DNA from: Mycobacterium sp. Aquia_213
GTDB lineage: Bacteria; Actinomycetota; Actinomycetes; Mycobacteriales; Mycobacteriaceae
NCBI RefSeq assembly: GCF_026625985.1
Contig: NZ_CP113116.1
Coordinates: forward strand, 3,472,001 to 3,536,000
Direction: 5' to 3'
DNA length: 64,000 nt
Part shown: positions 18,976-28,210 of the stretch, one piece after another
Layout: each line of letters opens with the position of its first letter
Numbering within the stretch: position 1 is the stretch's first letter
Notes under the pieces: model-generated
Databases searched by the model: none
The model's input: only the letters and a program-made list of their open reading frames with translations
Told to the model about the DNA's origin: nothing
Translations under genes and position numbers: made by a program

Positions 18976-19950
18976 ATGCACGCAATCCAAGTCAGTGAAA
19001 CTGGCGGCCCCGAGGTCCTGCGCTACGTCGACACGTCACAACCGTCTCCGGGCCCCGGCGAGCTGCTGATCGAGGCCGAGGCCATCGGCGTCAACTTCAT
19101 TGATACGTATTTCCGGTCCGGGCAATACCCGCGCGAGGTTCCGTTCGTGCTCGGTTCCGAGGTGTGCGGCACCGTGGCGGCCCTGGGCGAGGGAGTCGAG
19201 GACTTCCTTGTCGGCGACCGGGTGGCCTCCGCGGCGGCATCCGGCGCCTACGCTGAATTTGCTACCGCGCCAGTGCATTTGACTGCCAAGGTGCCCGACG
19301 GCGTCAGCTCCGAAGTGGCGGCCTCGGTGCTGTTGAAGGGCCTGACCGCGCACTACCTGCTGAAGTCGGTGTATCCGGTGCAGGCCGGCGACGCCGTGCT
19401 GGTGCACGCCGGCGCCGGCGGCGTCGGGCTGATCCTGACCCAATGGGCGCACCTGCTCGGCGTCCGGGTCATCAGCACCGTCTCGACGCCGGAGAAGGCC
19501 GAACTGTCCAAGAAGGCGGGCGCCGACGAGGTGCTGTCCTACCCCGACGACGCCGCGCAGTTCGGCCAGCGGATTCGTGAGCTCACCGGGGGTGTCGGCG
19601 TGGCGGCGGTGTACGACGGCGTCGGCGCCACCACCTTCGACGCCAGCCTGGCCAGCCTGGCCGTCCGCGGGACCCTGGCCTTGTTCGGCGCCGCCAGCGG
19701 ACCCGTGCCACCGGTGGACCCCCAGCGGCTCAACGCCGCGGGCTCGGTGTTCTTGACCCGCCCGACGCTGGCCCACTTCATGCGCACCGGCCAGGAGTTC
19801 AGCTGGCGCGCCGATGAATTGTTCGAGGCGGTGGCCGGCGGCGCGATCAATATCGAAGTCGGAGGCCGCTATCCGCTGGCCGAAGCGACTCGCGCCCATA
19901 CCGACCTGCAGGGCCGCAAGACCGCCGGCTCGATTGTCCTACTCCCGTAG
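18976..19950 (+). CDS. qor: NADPH:quinone oxidoreductase family protein
   Basis: A 324-residue zinc-free MDR-family reductase. It begins with the family N-terminus (MHAIQVSETGGPEVLRY) and has the nucleotide-binding motif HAGAGGVGLILTQWAHLLG in the Rossmann half, followed by the YDGVGATTFDASL stretch. The zinc-ligand pattern of alcohol dehydrogenases is absent, which fits quinone reductase. It reduces quinones or other carbonyl-conjugated alkenes with NADPH; the physiological substrate is unknown. Matches Rv1454c in position. Confidence 0.9.
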   Translation: MHAIQVSETGGPEVLRYVDTSQPSPGPGELLIEAEAIGVNFIDTYFRSGQYPREVPFVLGSEVCGTVAALGEGVEDFLVGDRVASAAASGAYAEFATAPVHLTAKVPDGVSSEVAASVLLKGLTAHYLLKSVYPVQAGDAVLVHAGAGGVGLILTQWAHLLGVRVISTVSTPEKAELSKKAGADEVLSYPDDAAQFGQRIRELTGGVGVAAVYDGVGATTFDASLASLAVRGTLALFGAASGPVPPVDPQRLNAAGSVFLTRPTLAHFMRTGQEFSWRADELFEAVAGGAINIEVGGRYPLAEATRAHTDLQGRKTAGSIVLLP

Positions 19951-19959
19951 TCGAATTCG

Positions 19960-20361
19960 TCAGGCCTTGGGACAGAAGATACCGAGGATCTGCTGGCAGT
20001 TGTCCTTGTTGATCAGACCCGGCGGCGGCGGTGGGGGTGGCGCCGGCGGATTGTCGCCGTCCCAAATGTTTTGCGCCACATTGCCTTGCCCGAAGTAGAC
20101 GTAAAAGTAGGTGTGGCAAATGTTGTTGTCCCACACCACTGGGTTGGTGACGTGATTTCCGGTCGGCGGCAAGGGTTGCCCCGGACACCAGTGGCATGGC
20201 CCCGCCGGGTGATCGTTCGGACAGCCGGGCCAGGCATCCAGCGGTACGGGCCCGGGTTGAGCCCCGGCGATGGCCGCGGTCAGGCCGAAACCGGACAGCG
20301 CCAAACCGCCCGACAGCAACGCCGCGGCGGTCAATTTCTTGACGAAGTGGTGGTGTGCCAT
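19960..20361 (-). CDS. Small secreted Pro-rich protein
   Basis: A 133-residue protein with a Sec signal peptide (basic MAHHHFVKKL, hydrophobic core LLSGGLALSGFGLTAAI, cleavage near AGA-QPG). The mature part of about 100 residues has six Cys, an Asn/Trp-rich middle (NPVVWDNNICHTYFYVYFGQGNV), a run of seven prolines and a last Cys pair (DNCQQILGIFCPKA). The even Cys number fits disulfides outside the cell. AAAAGGA is placed 8-9 nt before the ATG. Secreted proteins with this start and W..N.CHT.. centre occur in mycobacteria; the function is unknown. Confidence 0.75.
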   Translation of the reverse strand: MAHHHFVKKLTAAALLSGGLALSGFGLTAAIAGAQPGPVPLDAWPGCPNDHPAGPCHWCPGQPLPPTGNHVTNPVVWDNNICHTYFYVYFGQGNVAQNIWDGDNPPAPPPPPPPGLINKDNCQQILGIFCPKA

Positions 20362-20546
20362 GGCCTCGAGTCCTTTTCTGCACCCTTTGCTGCTGAGGGT
20401 CAGTATTGGGCCGCGCCCTTTGCGCTGCCTGGGTTTTGGCTATGCGAATCAGCCGGACCCATTACATCCGCGGCGGTTTGCTACCGATCCCAACAAAAGA
20501 AAGCGATATCGAATGCGCTATCGCCGTGAAAACCCGGGCGAACGGG

Positions 20547-21473
20547 TCAGAGCAGCGTCGGCAACGCGATCACCGAGTCGACCGCCAGCGCGCAGAACAC
20601 CACCGCGAGGTAGTTGTTCGATTGCAGGAACAGCCGCAGCGGCTTGACCGGCTCGCCGGCCCGGACCCCGGCGTACAGCTGGTGGGCCATCGCCAGGAAC
20701 CAGACCCCGGCGAGCACGGCGACGGCCGCGTACAGCCAGCCGGCGGCCAGCGCCAACACCATCGTCGCCAGCACGGTCAGCCAGGTGTAGATCAGGATCT
20801 GCTTGGTCACCTGACGCTCGGTCGCCACGGCGGGCAGCATCGGGACGCCGGCCGCCTTGTAGTCGTCCTTGTACCGCATCGCCAACGCCCAGGTGTGCGG
20901 CGGCGTCCAAAAGAAGATGATCGCGAACATCGCCAGCGCCGGCCAGCCGATGGTGCCGGTGACCGCCGACCAGCCGATCATCACCGGCATGCAGCCGGCC
21001 GCGCCGCCCCAGACGACGTTTTGCGAGGTACGGCGCTTGAGCAGCAGCGTGTAGACGAACACGTAAAACGCGATGGTGGCGATCGCGAGCAGCCCCGACA
21101 GCAGGTTCGTCGTCCACCAGAGCCAGAAGAACGAGCCCACGGTGAGCACCAGCCCCAGTATCAAGGCGTTGCGCGTCGACACCGCGGCCCGCGCCAGCGG
21201 CCGGCGCGCGGTCCGCTTCATCAGCTTGTCGATGTCGGCGTCGGCCACGCAGTTGAGCGTGTTGGCCCCGCCGGCCGCCAGCATTCCGCCGACCAATGTG
21301 TTGAGGATCAGCAACGGATCGACATGGCCGCGGTGCGCCAGCAGCATCGCGGGTATCGCCGTGACCAGCAGCAGCTCAATGACCCGCGGCTTCGTCAGCG
21401 CCAGGTAAGCCAGCACCGTGCCGCGAATTCGGCTCGGCGCTCGGGTTGACTCGAAGCGCCCGCGAACGCTCAC
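20547..21473 (-). CDS. ctaB: Haem O synthase (protohaem IX farnesyltransferase) CtaB
   Basis: A 308-residue UbiA-family prenyltransferase with about nine membrane helices. The two Asp-rich motifs are NCVADADIDKLMKRT (as N..xDxxxD) and the YKDDYKAAGVPMLP loop. It adds farnesyl to haem B to make haem O, the CtaA substrate. GTG at 21473 has GAGGAG 7 nt upstream, an unusually good ribosome site. It is divergent from tkt across 264 bp. Confidence 0.94.
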   Translation of the reverse strand: MSVRGRFESTRAPSRIRGTVLAYLALTKPRVIELLLVTAIPAMLLAHRGHVDPLLILNTLVGGMLAAGGANTLNCVADADIDKLMKRTARRPLARAAVSTRNALILGLVLTVGSFFWLWWTTNLLSGLLAIATIAFYVFVYTLLLKRRTSQNVVWGGAAGCMPVMIGWSAVTGTIGWPALAMFAIIFFWTPPHTWALAMRYKDDYKAAGVPMLPAVATERQVTKQILIYTWLTVLATMVLALAAGWLYAAVAVLAGVWFLAMAHQLYAGVRAGEPVKPLRLFLQSNNYLAVVFCALAVDSVIALPTLL

Positions 21474-21684
21474 GCAATAACTCCTCGGGGTCGCAGCGGG
21501 GCGCAGGATCTACTACGCACGATGGTAGACCGCGTTGCCCCCGCGGCCAGCCTCCAGGGTCGATTCACACAGAATTTCCCGGCGGCGGCACTGATCGCAA
21601 GCTCTGCGACGCCTGGATGTCATATCCAGCGAGGGGCCGAGGAATACCCCCAATCCCGCACTGCAAACGCTGGCACTCCCGCAC

Positions 21685-21690
21685 TAGGGT
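21685..21690 (+). promoter_or_regulatory. Candidate -10 box for the tkt operon
   Basis: TAGGGT (TANNNT) has a -35-like CTGCAA at 21661-21666, 18 bp upstream. A start near 21697 would give a leader of about 40 nt including AAGGA before GTG 21738. The match is moderate and unproven. Confidence 0.3.
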
Positions 21691-21737
21691 GAGAATTGAT
21701 CTGCGCATGATTACGGCCACCCCAAGGACTGACGCCT

Positions 21738-23828
21738 GTGACCACTCTGGAAGAGATCTCCTCGCTGACCCGACCGCAGCACCCCGACGATTGGACCGAC
21801 ATCGACTCGGCCGCAGTCGATACCGTGCGGGTGCTGGCCGCCGATGCGGTGCAAAAGGTCGGCAACGGCCATCCCGGGACCGCGATGAGCCTGGCCCCGT
21901 TGGCCTACACGCTGTTCCAGCGCGCCATGACCCACGACCCCAGCGACCAGCACTGGCTGGGCCGCGACCGGTTCGTCCTGTCGGCCGGGCACAGCAGCCT
22001 GACCGTGTACCTGCAGCTCTACCTGGGCGGGTTCGGCCTCGAACTCTCCGACATCGAGGCGCTGCGCACCTGGGGCTCCAAGACTCCCGGTCACCCGGAG
22101 TTCCGGCACACCAAGGGTGTTGAGATCACCACCGGTCCGCTGGGCCAGGGCCTGGCGTCGTCGGTCGGGATGGCGATGGCATCGCGCTACGAGCGCGGCC
22201 TGTTCGACCCCGACGCCGCGCCCGGCGAGAGCCCGTTCGACCACTTCATCTACGTGATCGCCTCCGACGGCGACATCGAAGAGGGCGTGACCTCCGAGGC
22301 GTCGTCGCTGGCCGCGGTGCAGCAGTTGGGCAACCTGATCGTGTTCTACGACCACAACCAGATCTCGATCGAGGACGACACCAACATCGCGCTGTGCGAG
22401 AACACCGCCGCTCGGTATCGCGCCTACGGCTGGCACGTGCAAGAGGTGGAGGGCGGCGAGAACGTCGTCGGGATCGAGGAGGCCATCGCCAACGCGAAGG
22501 CCGTCACCGACAAGCCGTCGTTCATCGCGCTGCGCACCATCATCGGCTACCCGGCGCCGAACATGATGAACACCGGGAAGGTGCACGGAGCTGCCCTCGG
22601 CGAGGAAGAGGTCGCGGCGGTCAAGAAAGTTCTCGGATTCGATCCCGACAAGAACTTCGAGGTCCGCCACGACGTCATCACCCACACCCGGGGCCTGGTC
22701 GCCCGGGGCAAGGAGGCCCACGACCGCTGGCAGATCGACTTCGAAGCGTGGGCGCAACGCGAACCCGACCGCAAGGCGCTGCTGGATCGGCTGCTCGCGC
22801 AACAGCTGCCCGACGGCTGGGACGCCGATGTCCCGTACTGGGAACCCGGATCCAAGGCACTGGCCACCCGCGCCGCCTCCGGCAAGGTGCTCTCCGCCCT
22901 GGGACAGAAACTGCCCGAGCTCTGGGGCGGCTCGGCCGACCTGGCAGGCAGCAACAACACCACCATGGATGGCGTCAAATCGTTTGGGCCACCGTCGATT
23001 TCGACCGATGACTACACCGCCGAGTGGTACGGCCGCACCCTGCATTTCGGGATCCGTGAGCACGCCATGGGCGCGATCCTGTCCGGCATCGTGCTGCACG
23101 GGCCCACCCGCGCCTACGGTGGCACCTTCCTGCAGTTCTCCGACTACATGCGGGGCGCGGTGCGGTTGGCGTCACTGATGGACATCGACCCCATCTACGT
23201 GTGGACGCACGATTCGATCGGGCTCGGTGAGGACGGGCCCACCCACCAACCCATCGAGCACCTCGCGGCGCTGCGGGCCATCCCGAACCTGTCGGTGGTG
23301 CGTCCGGCGGATGCCAACGAAACCGCCTACGCGTGGCGCACGGTGCTGGCCCGCGGTTCCAGCACCGGTCCGATCGGGCTGATCCTGACCCGGCAAGGCG
23401 TCCCGGTGCTCGAGGGCACCAGCATCGAGGGTGTCGCCCGCGGCGGCTACGTGCTGAGCGATGCCACAGAAGAGGAACCCGATGTCGTCCTGATCGGCAC
23501 CGGCTCCGAGGTCCAGCTTGCGGTAGAGGCCGCAAAGCTGTTGGCGGACAAGGATATTCTCGCGCGGGTCGTATCGATGCCCTGCGTGGAATGGTTCGAG
23601 TCGCAGCCGGCCGAGTACCGCGACAGCGTGCTGCCGCCGTCGGTCTCGGCGCGGGTGGCCGTCGAGGCGGGCATCGCGCAACCGTGGCACAAACTGGTCG
23701 GCGACACCGGGAAGATCGTCTCGATCGAGCACTACGGCGCATCCGCCGACGCCAAGACATTGTTCCGTGAGTTCGGCTTCACCGCGGAGGCCGTCGCTGC
23801 CGCCGCGGAAGAAGTAGTCGACAACTGA
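21738..23828 (+). CDS. tkt: Transketolase
   Basis: A 696-residue thiamine-diphosphate enzyme of full length. The TPP/metal motif is GDGDIEEGVTSEASSL followed by FYDHNQISI; the substrate His residues appear in GNGHPGTAMSLAP and in RFVLSAGHSSL; the acid that activates TPP is in HFGIREHAMGAI. It moves two-carbon units between sugar phosphates in the non-oxidative pentose phosphate pathway. It is the first gene of tkt-tal-zwf2-opcA-pgl, with tal 15 bp downstream. Confidence 0.96.
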   Translation: MTTLEEISSLTRPQHPDDWTDIDSAAVDTVRVLAADAVQKVGNGHPGTAMSLAPLAYTLFQRAMTHDPSDQHWLGRDRFVLSAGHSSLTVYLQLYLGGFGLELSDIEALRTWGSKTPGHPEFRHTKGVEITTGPLGQGLASSVGMAMASRYERGLFDPDAAPGESPFDHFIYVIASDGDIEEGVTSEASSLAAVQQLGNLIVFYDHNQISIEDDTNIALCENTAARYRAYGWHVQEVEGGENVVGIEEAIANAKAVTDKPSFIALRTIIGYPAPNMMNTGKVHGAALGEEEVAAVKKVLGFDPDKNFEVRHDVITHTRGLVARGKEAHDRWQIDFEAWAQREPDRKALLDRLLAQQLPDGWDADVPYWEPGSKALATRAASGKVLSALGQKLPELWGGSADLAGSNNTTMDGVKSFGPPSISTDDYTAEWYGRTLHFGIREHAMGAILSGIVLHGPTRAYGGTFLQFSDYMRGAVRLASLMDIDPIYVWTHDSIGLGEDGPTHQPIEHLAALRAIPNLSVVRPADANETAYAWRTVLARGSSTGPIGLILTRQGVPVLEGTSIEGVARGGYVLSDATEEEPDVVLIGTGSEVQLAVEAAKLLADKDILARVVSMPCVEWFESQPAEYRDSVLPPSVSARVAVEAGIAQPWHKLVGDTGKIVSIEHYGASADAKTLFREFGFTAEAVAAAAEEVVDN

Positions 23829-23843
23829 GAAAGGCTGATTCAC

Positions 23844-24962
23844 ATGACCCAGAACCCGAACCTTGCGGCCCTGGCCGCCGCGGGCGTATCCGTGTGGCTT
23901 GACGACTTGTCGCGGGAGCGGCTGAAGTCGGGCAACCTGCAGGAGCTGATCGACACCAAGAGCATCGTCGGGGTGACCACCAACCCGTCGATCTTCCAGA
24001 ATGCTTTCGCCCACGGCGACTCCTACGACGGCCAAATCGCCGAGCTGGCCGAACGTGGCGCCGACGTCGATGCCACCATCCGCACCATCACCACCGACGA
24101 CGTGCGCACCGCGTGCGATGTGCTGGCACCGCAGTGGGAGGCCTCCGGCGGGATCGACGGCCGGGTTTCCATCGAGGTGGACCCGCGGCTGGCCAACGAA
24201 ACCGACAAGACTGTCGCGCAGGCCATCGAGCTGTGGAAGATCGTCGACCGGCCGAACCTGCTGATCAAGATCCCGGCCACCAAGGCCGGTCTGCCGGCCA
24301 TCACTTCCGTGCTGGCGGAAGGGATTTCGGTCAACGTCACGCTGATCTTCTCGGTCGAGCGGCACCGTGAGGTGATCGACGCCTACCTGGCCGGCCTGGA
24401 GAAAGCCCGCGAGGCAGGACACGACCTGTCCAAGATCCACTCGGTCGCATCGTTCTTCGTCTCCCGGGTGGACACCGAAATCGACAAGCGGCTGGAGAAG
24501 ATCGGTTCCGCCGAGGCCCTTGCCCTGCGCGGGCAGGCCGGCGTCGCCAACGCCCGGCTGGCCTACGCGGCGTACCAGGAGGTCTTCGAGGGCGGCGAGC
24601 GCTACCAGGCGCTGCAGGCCGACGGCGGCCGGGTGCAGCGCCCGCTGTGGGCGTCGACCGGTGTCAAGAACCCCGACTACTCCGACACCCTCTACGTCAC
24701 CGAGCTGGTCGCGCCAAACACGGTGAACACCATGCCGGAGAAGACAATTGACGCTGTCGCCGACCACGGCGTGGTCACCGGTGACACGATCACCGGCACC
24801 GCCGACGCGGCCCAGCAGGTATTCGACAACGTCGCAGCGGCCGGCATCGACCTGACCGACGTGTTCGTGGTCTTGGAGAACGAGGGCGTGGAGAAGTTCA
24901 TCGCGTCGTGGACCGAGTTGCTCGACGAGACGCAGAAGCAGCTGAGCTCTCTTTCCAAATGA
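23844..24962 (+). CDS. tal: Transaldolase
   Basis: A 372-residue class I aldolase-type enzyme. The Schiff-base Lys is in LLIKIPATKAG; the family start GVSVWLDDLSRERL and TTNPSIFQNAF are clear. It transfers dihydroxyacetone between sugar phosphates. AAAGG lies upstream of the ATG; the stop overlaps the zwf2 start by 4 nt (ATGA). Confidence 0.96.
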   Translation: MTQNPNLAALAAAGVSVWLDDLSRERLKSGNLQELIDTKSIVGVTTNPSIFQNAFAHGDSYDGQIAELAERGADVDATIRTITTDDVRTACDVLAPQWEASGGIDGRVSIEVDPRLANETDKTVAQAIELWKIVDRPNLLIKIPATKAGLPAITSVLAEGISVNVTLIFSVERHREVIDAYLAGLEKAREAGHDLSKIHSVASFFVSRVDTEIDKRLEKIGSAEALALRGQAGVANARLAYAAYQEVFEGGERYQALQADGGRVQRPLWASTGVKNPDYSDTLYVTELVAPNTVNTMPEKTIDAVADHGVVTGDTITGTADAAQQVFDNVAAAGIDLTDVFVVLENEGVEKFIASWTELLDETQKQLSSLSK

Positions 24963-26500
24963 CCCCGGGCGCTGAGGGCGCGCAATGGCGTAACCCATTG
25001 CGGGACAAGGACGATAAGCGGCTGCCCAGGATGGCCGGACCGTGCGCCATGGTACTTTTCGGCGTCACCGGCGACCTGGCGCACAAAAAGGTGGTGCCCG
25101 CGGTCTACGACCTGGCCAACCGCGGGTTGCTGCCGCCGACCTTCTCGCTGGTTGGCTTCGGCCGCCGCGACTGGGATCACGACGCCTTCGCCCAGGTGAT
25201 CCACGAAGACGTCAAGCAGTTCTGCCGCACCCCCTTTCGGCAGGCCATCTGGGAGCGGTTGGCCGAGGGACTGCGGTTCGTGTCGGGCGCCTTCGACGAC
25301 GACGCTGCGTTCGCACGGCTGGCCGAGACGCTGGACAAGCTCGACGCCGAGCGGGGTATCGGCGGCAATCACGCGTTCTATCTGGCGATTCCGCCGAAGT
25401 CGTTCCCGGTGGTGTGTGAACAACTGCACAAATCCGGGCTGGCCCGGCCCCAAGAGGATCGATGGAGCCGGGTGGTCATCGAGAAGCCGTTCGGCCACGA
25501 CCTGAAGAGCGCGTGCGATCTCAACCACGTGGTGAACTCGGTCTTTCCGGAGGAGTCGGTGTTCCGCATCGACCACTATCTGGGCAAGGAGACGGTCCAG
25601 AACATCTTGGCGTTGCGCTTCGCCAATCAACTGTGGGACCCGATCTGGAACGCGCATTACGTCGACCACGTGCAGATCACGATGGCCGAGGACATCGGGC
25701 TGGGCGGGCGCGCCGGTTACTACGACGGCATCGGGGCGGCCCGCGATGTCATCCAGAACCACCTGATGCAGCTGTTGGCGCTCACCGCGATGGAGGAGCC
25801 GGTCAGCTTCAATGCGCGCGCGTTGCAGGCCGAGAAGATCAAGGTGCTCTCGGCCACTCAACTCGCCCTGCCGATCGACCAGACCACCAGCCGCGGCCAA
25901 TATGCGGCCGGCTGGCAGGGCGGCGAGCAGGTGGTGGGACTGCTTGACGAGGAAGGTTTCTCGAAGGACTCCACCACCGAAACCTTTGCGGCGATCACGC
26001 TCGAGGTGGACACCCGACGCTGGGCCGGGGTGCCGTTCTATCTGCGCACCGGAAAACGCCTGGGCCGCAGGGTGACTGAGATCGCCCTGGTCTTCAAACG
26101 TGCGCCGCATCTGCCGTTCGACGCCACCATGACCGACGAACTCGGCACCAACGCCCTGGTTATCCGGGTGCAGCCCGACGAGGGCATCACGCTGCGGTTC
26201 GGCTCCAAGGTCCCGGGCTCGATGGAAGTCCGCGATGTCAACATGGACTTCTCCTATGGCGCGGCGTTCGCCGAAGACTCCCCCGAGGCTTACGAACGGC
26301 TGATCCTGGACGTGCTGCTGGGTGAGCCGTCGCTGTTCCCGGTGAACGAGGAGGTCGAATTGGCTTGGCAGATACTCGATCCCGTCCTCGACCATTGGGC
26401 AACAGACGGAAAGCCCGACCCGTATGAGTCGGGCACCTGGGGGCCGGCGTCGGCGGATGAGATGTTGCGCCGCACCGACCGGGAATGGCGGCGGCCGTGA
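24959..26500 (+). CDS. zwf2: Glucose-6-phosphate dehydrogenase Zwf2
   Basis: A 513-residue protein with the NADP-binding GVTGDLAHKKVVPAVYDL and the substrate motif RIDHYLGKETVQN, in which His and Lys are catalytic. It makes 6-phosphogluconolactone and NADPH, the entry step of the oxidative branch. ATG at 24959 overlaps the tal stop. OpcA, its activator, follows with a 4-nt overlap, so the two are made together. Confidence 0.95.
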   Translation: MTPGAEGAQWRNPLRDKDDKRLPRMAGPCAMVLFGVTGDLAHKKVVPAVYDLANRGLLPPTFSLVGFGRRDWDHDAFAQVIHEDVKQFCRTPFRQAIWERLAEGLRFVSGAFDDDAAFARLAETLDKLDAERGIGGNHAFYLAIPPKSFPVVCEQLHKSGLARPQEDRWSRVVIEKPFGHDLKSACDLNHVVNSVFPEESVFRIDHYLGKETVQNILALRFANQLWDPIWNAHYVDHVQITMAEDIGLGGRAGYYDGIGAARDVIQNHLMQLLALTAMEEPVSFNARALQAEKIKVLSATQLALPIDQTTSRGQYAAGWQGGEQVVGLLDEEGFSKDSTTETFAAITLEVDTRRWAGVPFYLRTGKRLGRRVTEIALVFKRAPHLPFDATMTDELGTNALVIRVQPDEGITLRFGSKVPGSMEVRDVNMDFSYGAAFAEDSPEAYERLILDVLLGEPSLFPVNEEVELAWQILDPVLDHWATDGKPDPYESGTWGPASADEMLRRTDREWRRP

Positions 26501-27408
26501 TCGTCGATCTGCTCGACACCACCACCACCGCGGTCAACAAGAAGCTCGACGCGCTGCGCGAAGAGGCCGGCGTGGTCATGATGGGCCGGGTCGGGACGCT
26601 GATCATCAAGTCGGACAACGACACCCTGCTCGAAGAGGCCATCGAGGCGGCCAACGCCGCCAGTCACGAACACCCGAGCCGGGTCCTGGTCGTGGCGGCC
26701 GGTGATACCGACGGCCGCGATGCGCGCCTGGATGCTCAGGTCCGGGTCGGTGGTGACGCCGGTGCCGGCGAGGTCGTGGTGCTGCGGCTGTCCGGCCCGT
26801 TGGCCGGCCACTCGGCGAGCGTCGTCATTCCCTTTCTGCTTCCCGACATCCCGGTCGTGGTGTGGTGGCCCGACGTCGCCCCCGCGGTTCCCGCCCAAGA
26901 CCCGTTGGGCAAGTTGGCGATTCGCCGCATCACCGATGCGACCAACACCGACGACCCGCCGTCGGTGATCAAGAGCAGGCTGCCCGGGTACACCGCCGGG
27001 GACACCGATCTGGCCTGGGCGCGGATCACCTACTGGCGGGCGTTGCTCACCTCCGCGGTCGACCAGAAGCCGCACGAGGAAATCGAATCGGCGCTGGTTT
27101 CGGGTCTGCGCACCGAACCCTCGCTCGACGTGCTGGCGGGCTGGTTGGCCAGCCGGATCGACGGGCCGGTACGCCGGGAGGTCGGCGAACTGAAGGTCGA
27201 ACTGGTGCGCAAGAGCGAAACCATCACCCTGAGCAGGCCGCAGGAGGGAACGACGGCCACCCTGAGCCGGACCGGCCGACCGGATGCTCTAGTTCCGTTG
27301 GCGCGCAGGGAAACCCGCGAATGCCTGGCCGAAGACATGCGCCGCTTGGACCCCGACGAGGTCTACTTCAGCGCGCTCGAAGGAATCGATAAGGTGCAAT
27401 ACGCGTGA
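26497..27408 (+). CDS. opcA: OpcA, assembly factor for glucose-6-phosphate dehydrogenase
   Basis: A 303-residue OpcA-family protein with HEHPSRVLVVAAGD near residue 60 and the conserved VPFLLPDIPVVVWW-type strand. GTG at 26497 (GTGA overlap with the zwf2 stop) gives the MIVDLxDTTTTAVNKKL start seen in relatives; an ATG 12 nt upstream lies inside zwf2. In cyanobacteria and corynebacteria OpcA is needed for full activity of the dehydrogenase. The stop overlaps the pgl start by 4 nt. Confidence 0.93.
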   Translation: MIVDLLDTTTTAVNKKLDALREEAGVVMMGRVGTLIIKSDNDTLLEEAIEAANAASHEHPSRVLVVAAGDTDGRDARLDAQVRVGGDAGAGEVVVLRLSGPLAGHSASVVIPFLLPDIPVVVWWPDVAPAVPAQDPLGKLAIRRITDATNTDDPPSVIKSRLPGYTAGDTDLAWARITYWRALLTSAVDQKPHEEIESALVSGLRTEPSLDVLAGWLASRIDGPVRREVGELKVELVRKSETITLSRPQEGTTATLSRTGRPDALVPLARRETRECLAEDMRRLDPDEVYFSALEGIDKVQYA

Positions 27409-28154
27409 GTACAACCGTTGAAGTCTTCCCGGACAGCGACACCCTGGTCGAGGCCGCCGGCCGCCGGCTGGTCGAGACCATCCAGGCCGCCGTGGCGGCG
27501 CGCGGGCGCGCCCAGATCGTGCTGACCGGCGGCGGCAACGGCATCGGGCTGCTGAAGTATCTGCGCGCCCAGGCCGACCAGGTCGACTGGCCGAAGGTGC
27601 ACCTCTTCTGGGGCGACGAGCGCTATGTTCCTTTAGCCGACGGCGAGCGCAACGAGAAACAGGCCCGCGAGGCCCTGCTCGATCACATCGACATCCCGTC
27701 GAGCAACGTGCACCCGATGGCCGCCAGCGACGGTGAATTCGGCAGCGATCTCGTCGCCGCGGCACTGGCCTACGAACAACTGCTGGCGGCCAACGCCGAA
27801 CCCGGCGATCAGGTCCCGAATTTCGACGTTCACCTGCTGGGCATGGGCCCCGAGGGGCACATCAACTCGCTGTTCCCCGACACCGCGGCGGTGCGCGAGA
27901 CCACCCGCATGGTGGTGTCCGTCGACGATTCCCCCAAGCCGCCGCCGCAACGAATCACCCTGACGATCCCGGCGATCCGGCGTTCCCGTGAGGTGTGGCT
28001 GATGGTGTCCGGGGCCGCCAAGGGCGATGCGGCCGCCGCCGCCATCGGTGGCGCGCCGCCCGCCGAGATCCCGGCCGCGGGGGCCGTCGGGCTCGAGACG
28101 ACGCTCTGGCTGCTCGACGAGGACGCCGCCGCCAAGCTGCCCGCCGGACAGTAA
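27405..28154 (+). CDS. pgl: 6-Phosphogluconolactonase (DevB/Pgl)
   Basis: A 249-residue NagB/RpiA-fold enzyme with the motifs VLTGGGNGIGLLKYL, HLFWGDERYVPL and LLGMGPEGHINSLFP, the last holding the catalytic His. It hydrolyses 6-phosphogluconolactone, completing the step begun by Zwf2. It starts at GTG 27405 inside the opcA stop and closes the operon; a hairpin follows 30 bp downstream. Confidence 0.95.
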   Translation: MSTTVEVFPDSDTLVEAAGRRLVETIQAAVAARGRAQIVLTGGGNGIGLLKYLRAQADQVDWPKVHLFWGDERYVPLADGERNEKQAREALLDHIDIPSSNVHPMAASDGEFGSDLVAAALAYEQLLAANAEPGDQVPNFDVHLLGMGPEGHINSLFPDTAAVRETTRMVVSVDDSPKPPPQRITLTIPAIRRSREVWLMVSGAAKGDAAAAAIGGAPPAEIPAAGAVGLETTLWLLDEDAAAKLPAGQ

Positions 28155-28184
28155 GCAGGGTTTCCCAGACCGAGTTTCGATCAA

Positions 28185-28207
28185 AATTGCGGTAGCTCAG
28201 AGCAATT
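28185..28207. terminator. Hairpin between pgl and the PPE gene
   Basis: A perfect 6-bp inverted repeat (AATTGC/GCAATT) with an 11-nt loop lies between two convergent genes, 30 bp after pgl and 3 bp from the PPE stop. It could end both transcripts; there is no strong T-tract. Confidence 0.4.
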
Positions 28208-28210
28208 CGG

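Noticed and set aside
23172..24998. A 600-residue minus-strand open frame opposite tkt and tal.
   Set aside because: High-GC codon bias produces long antisense frames; both plus-strand proteins are unmistakable.
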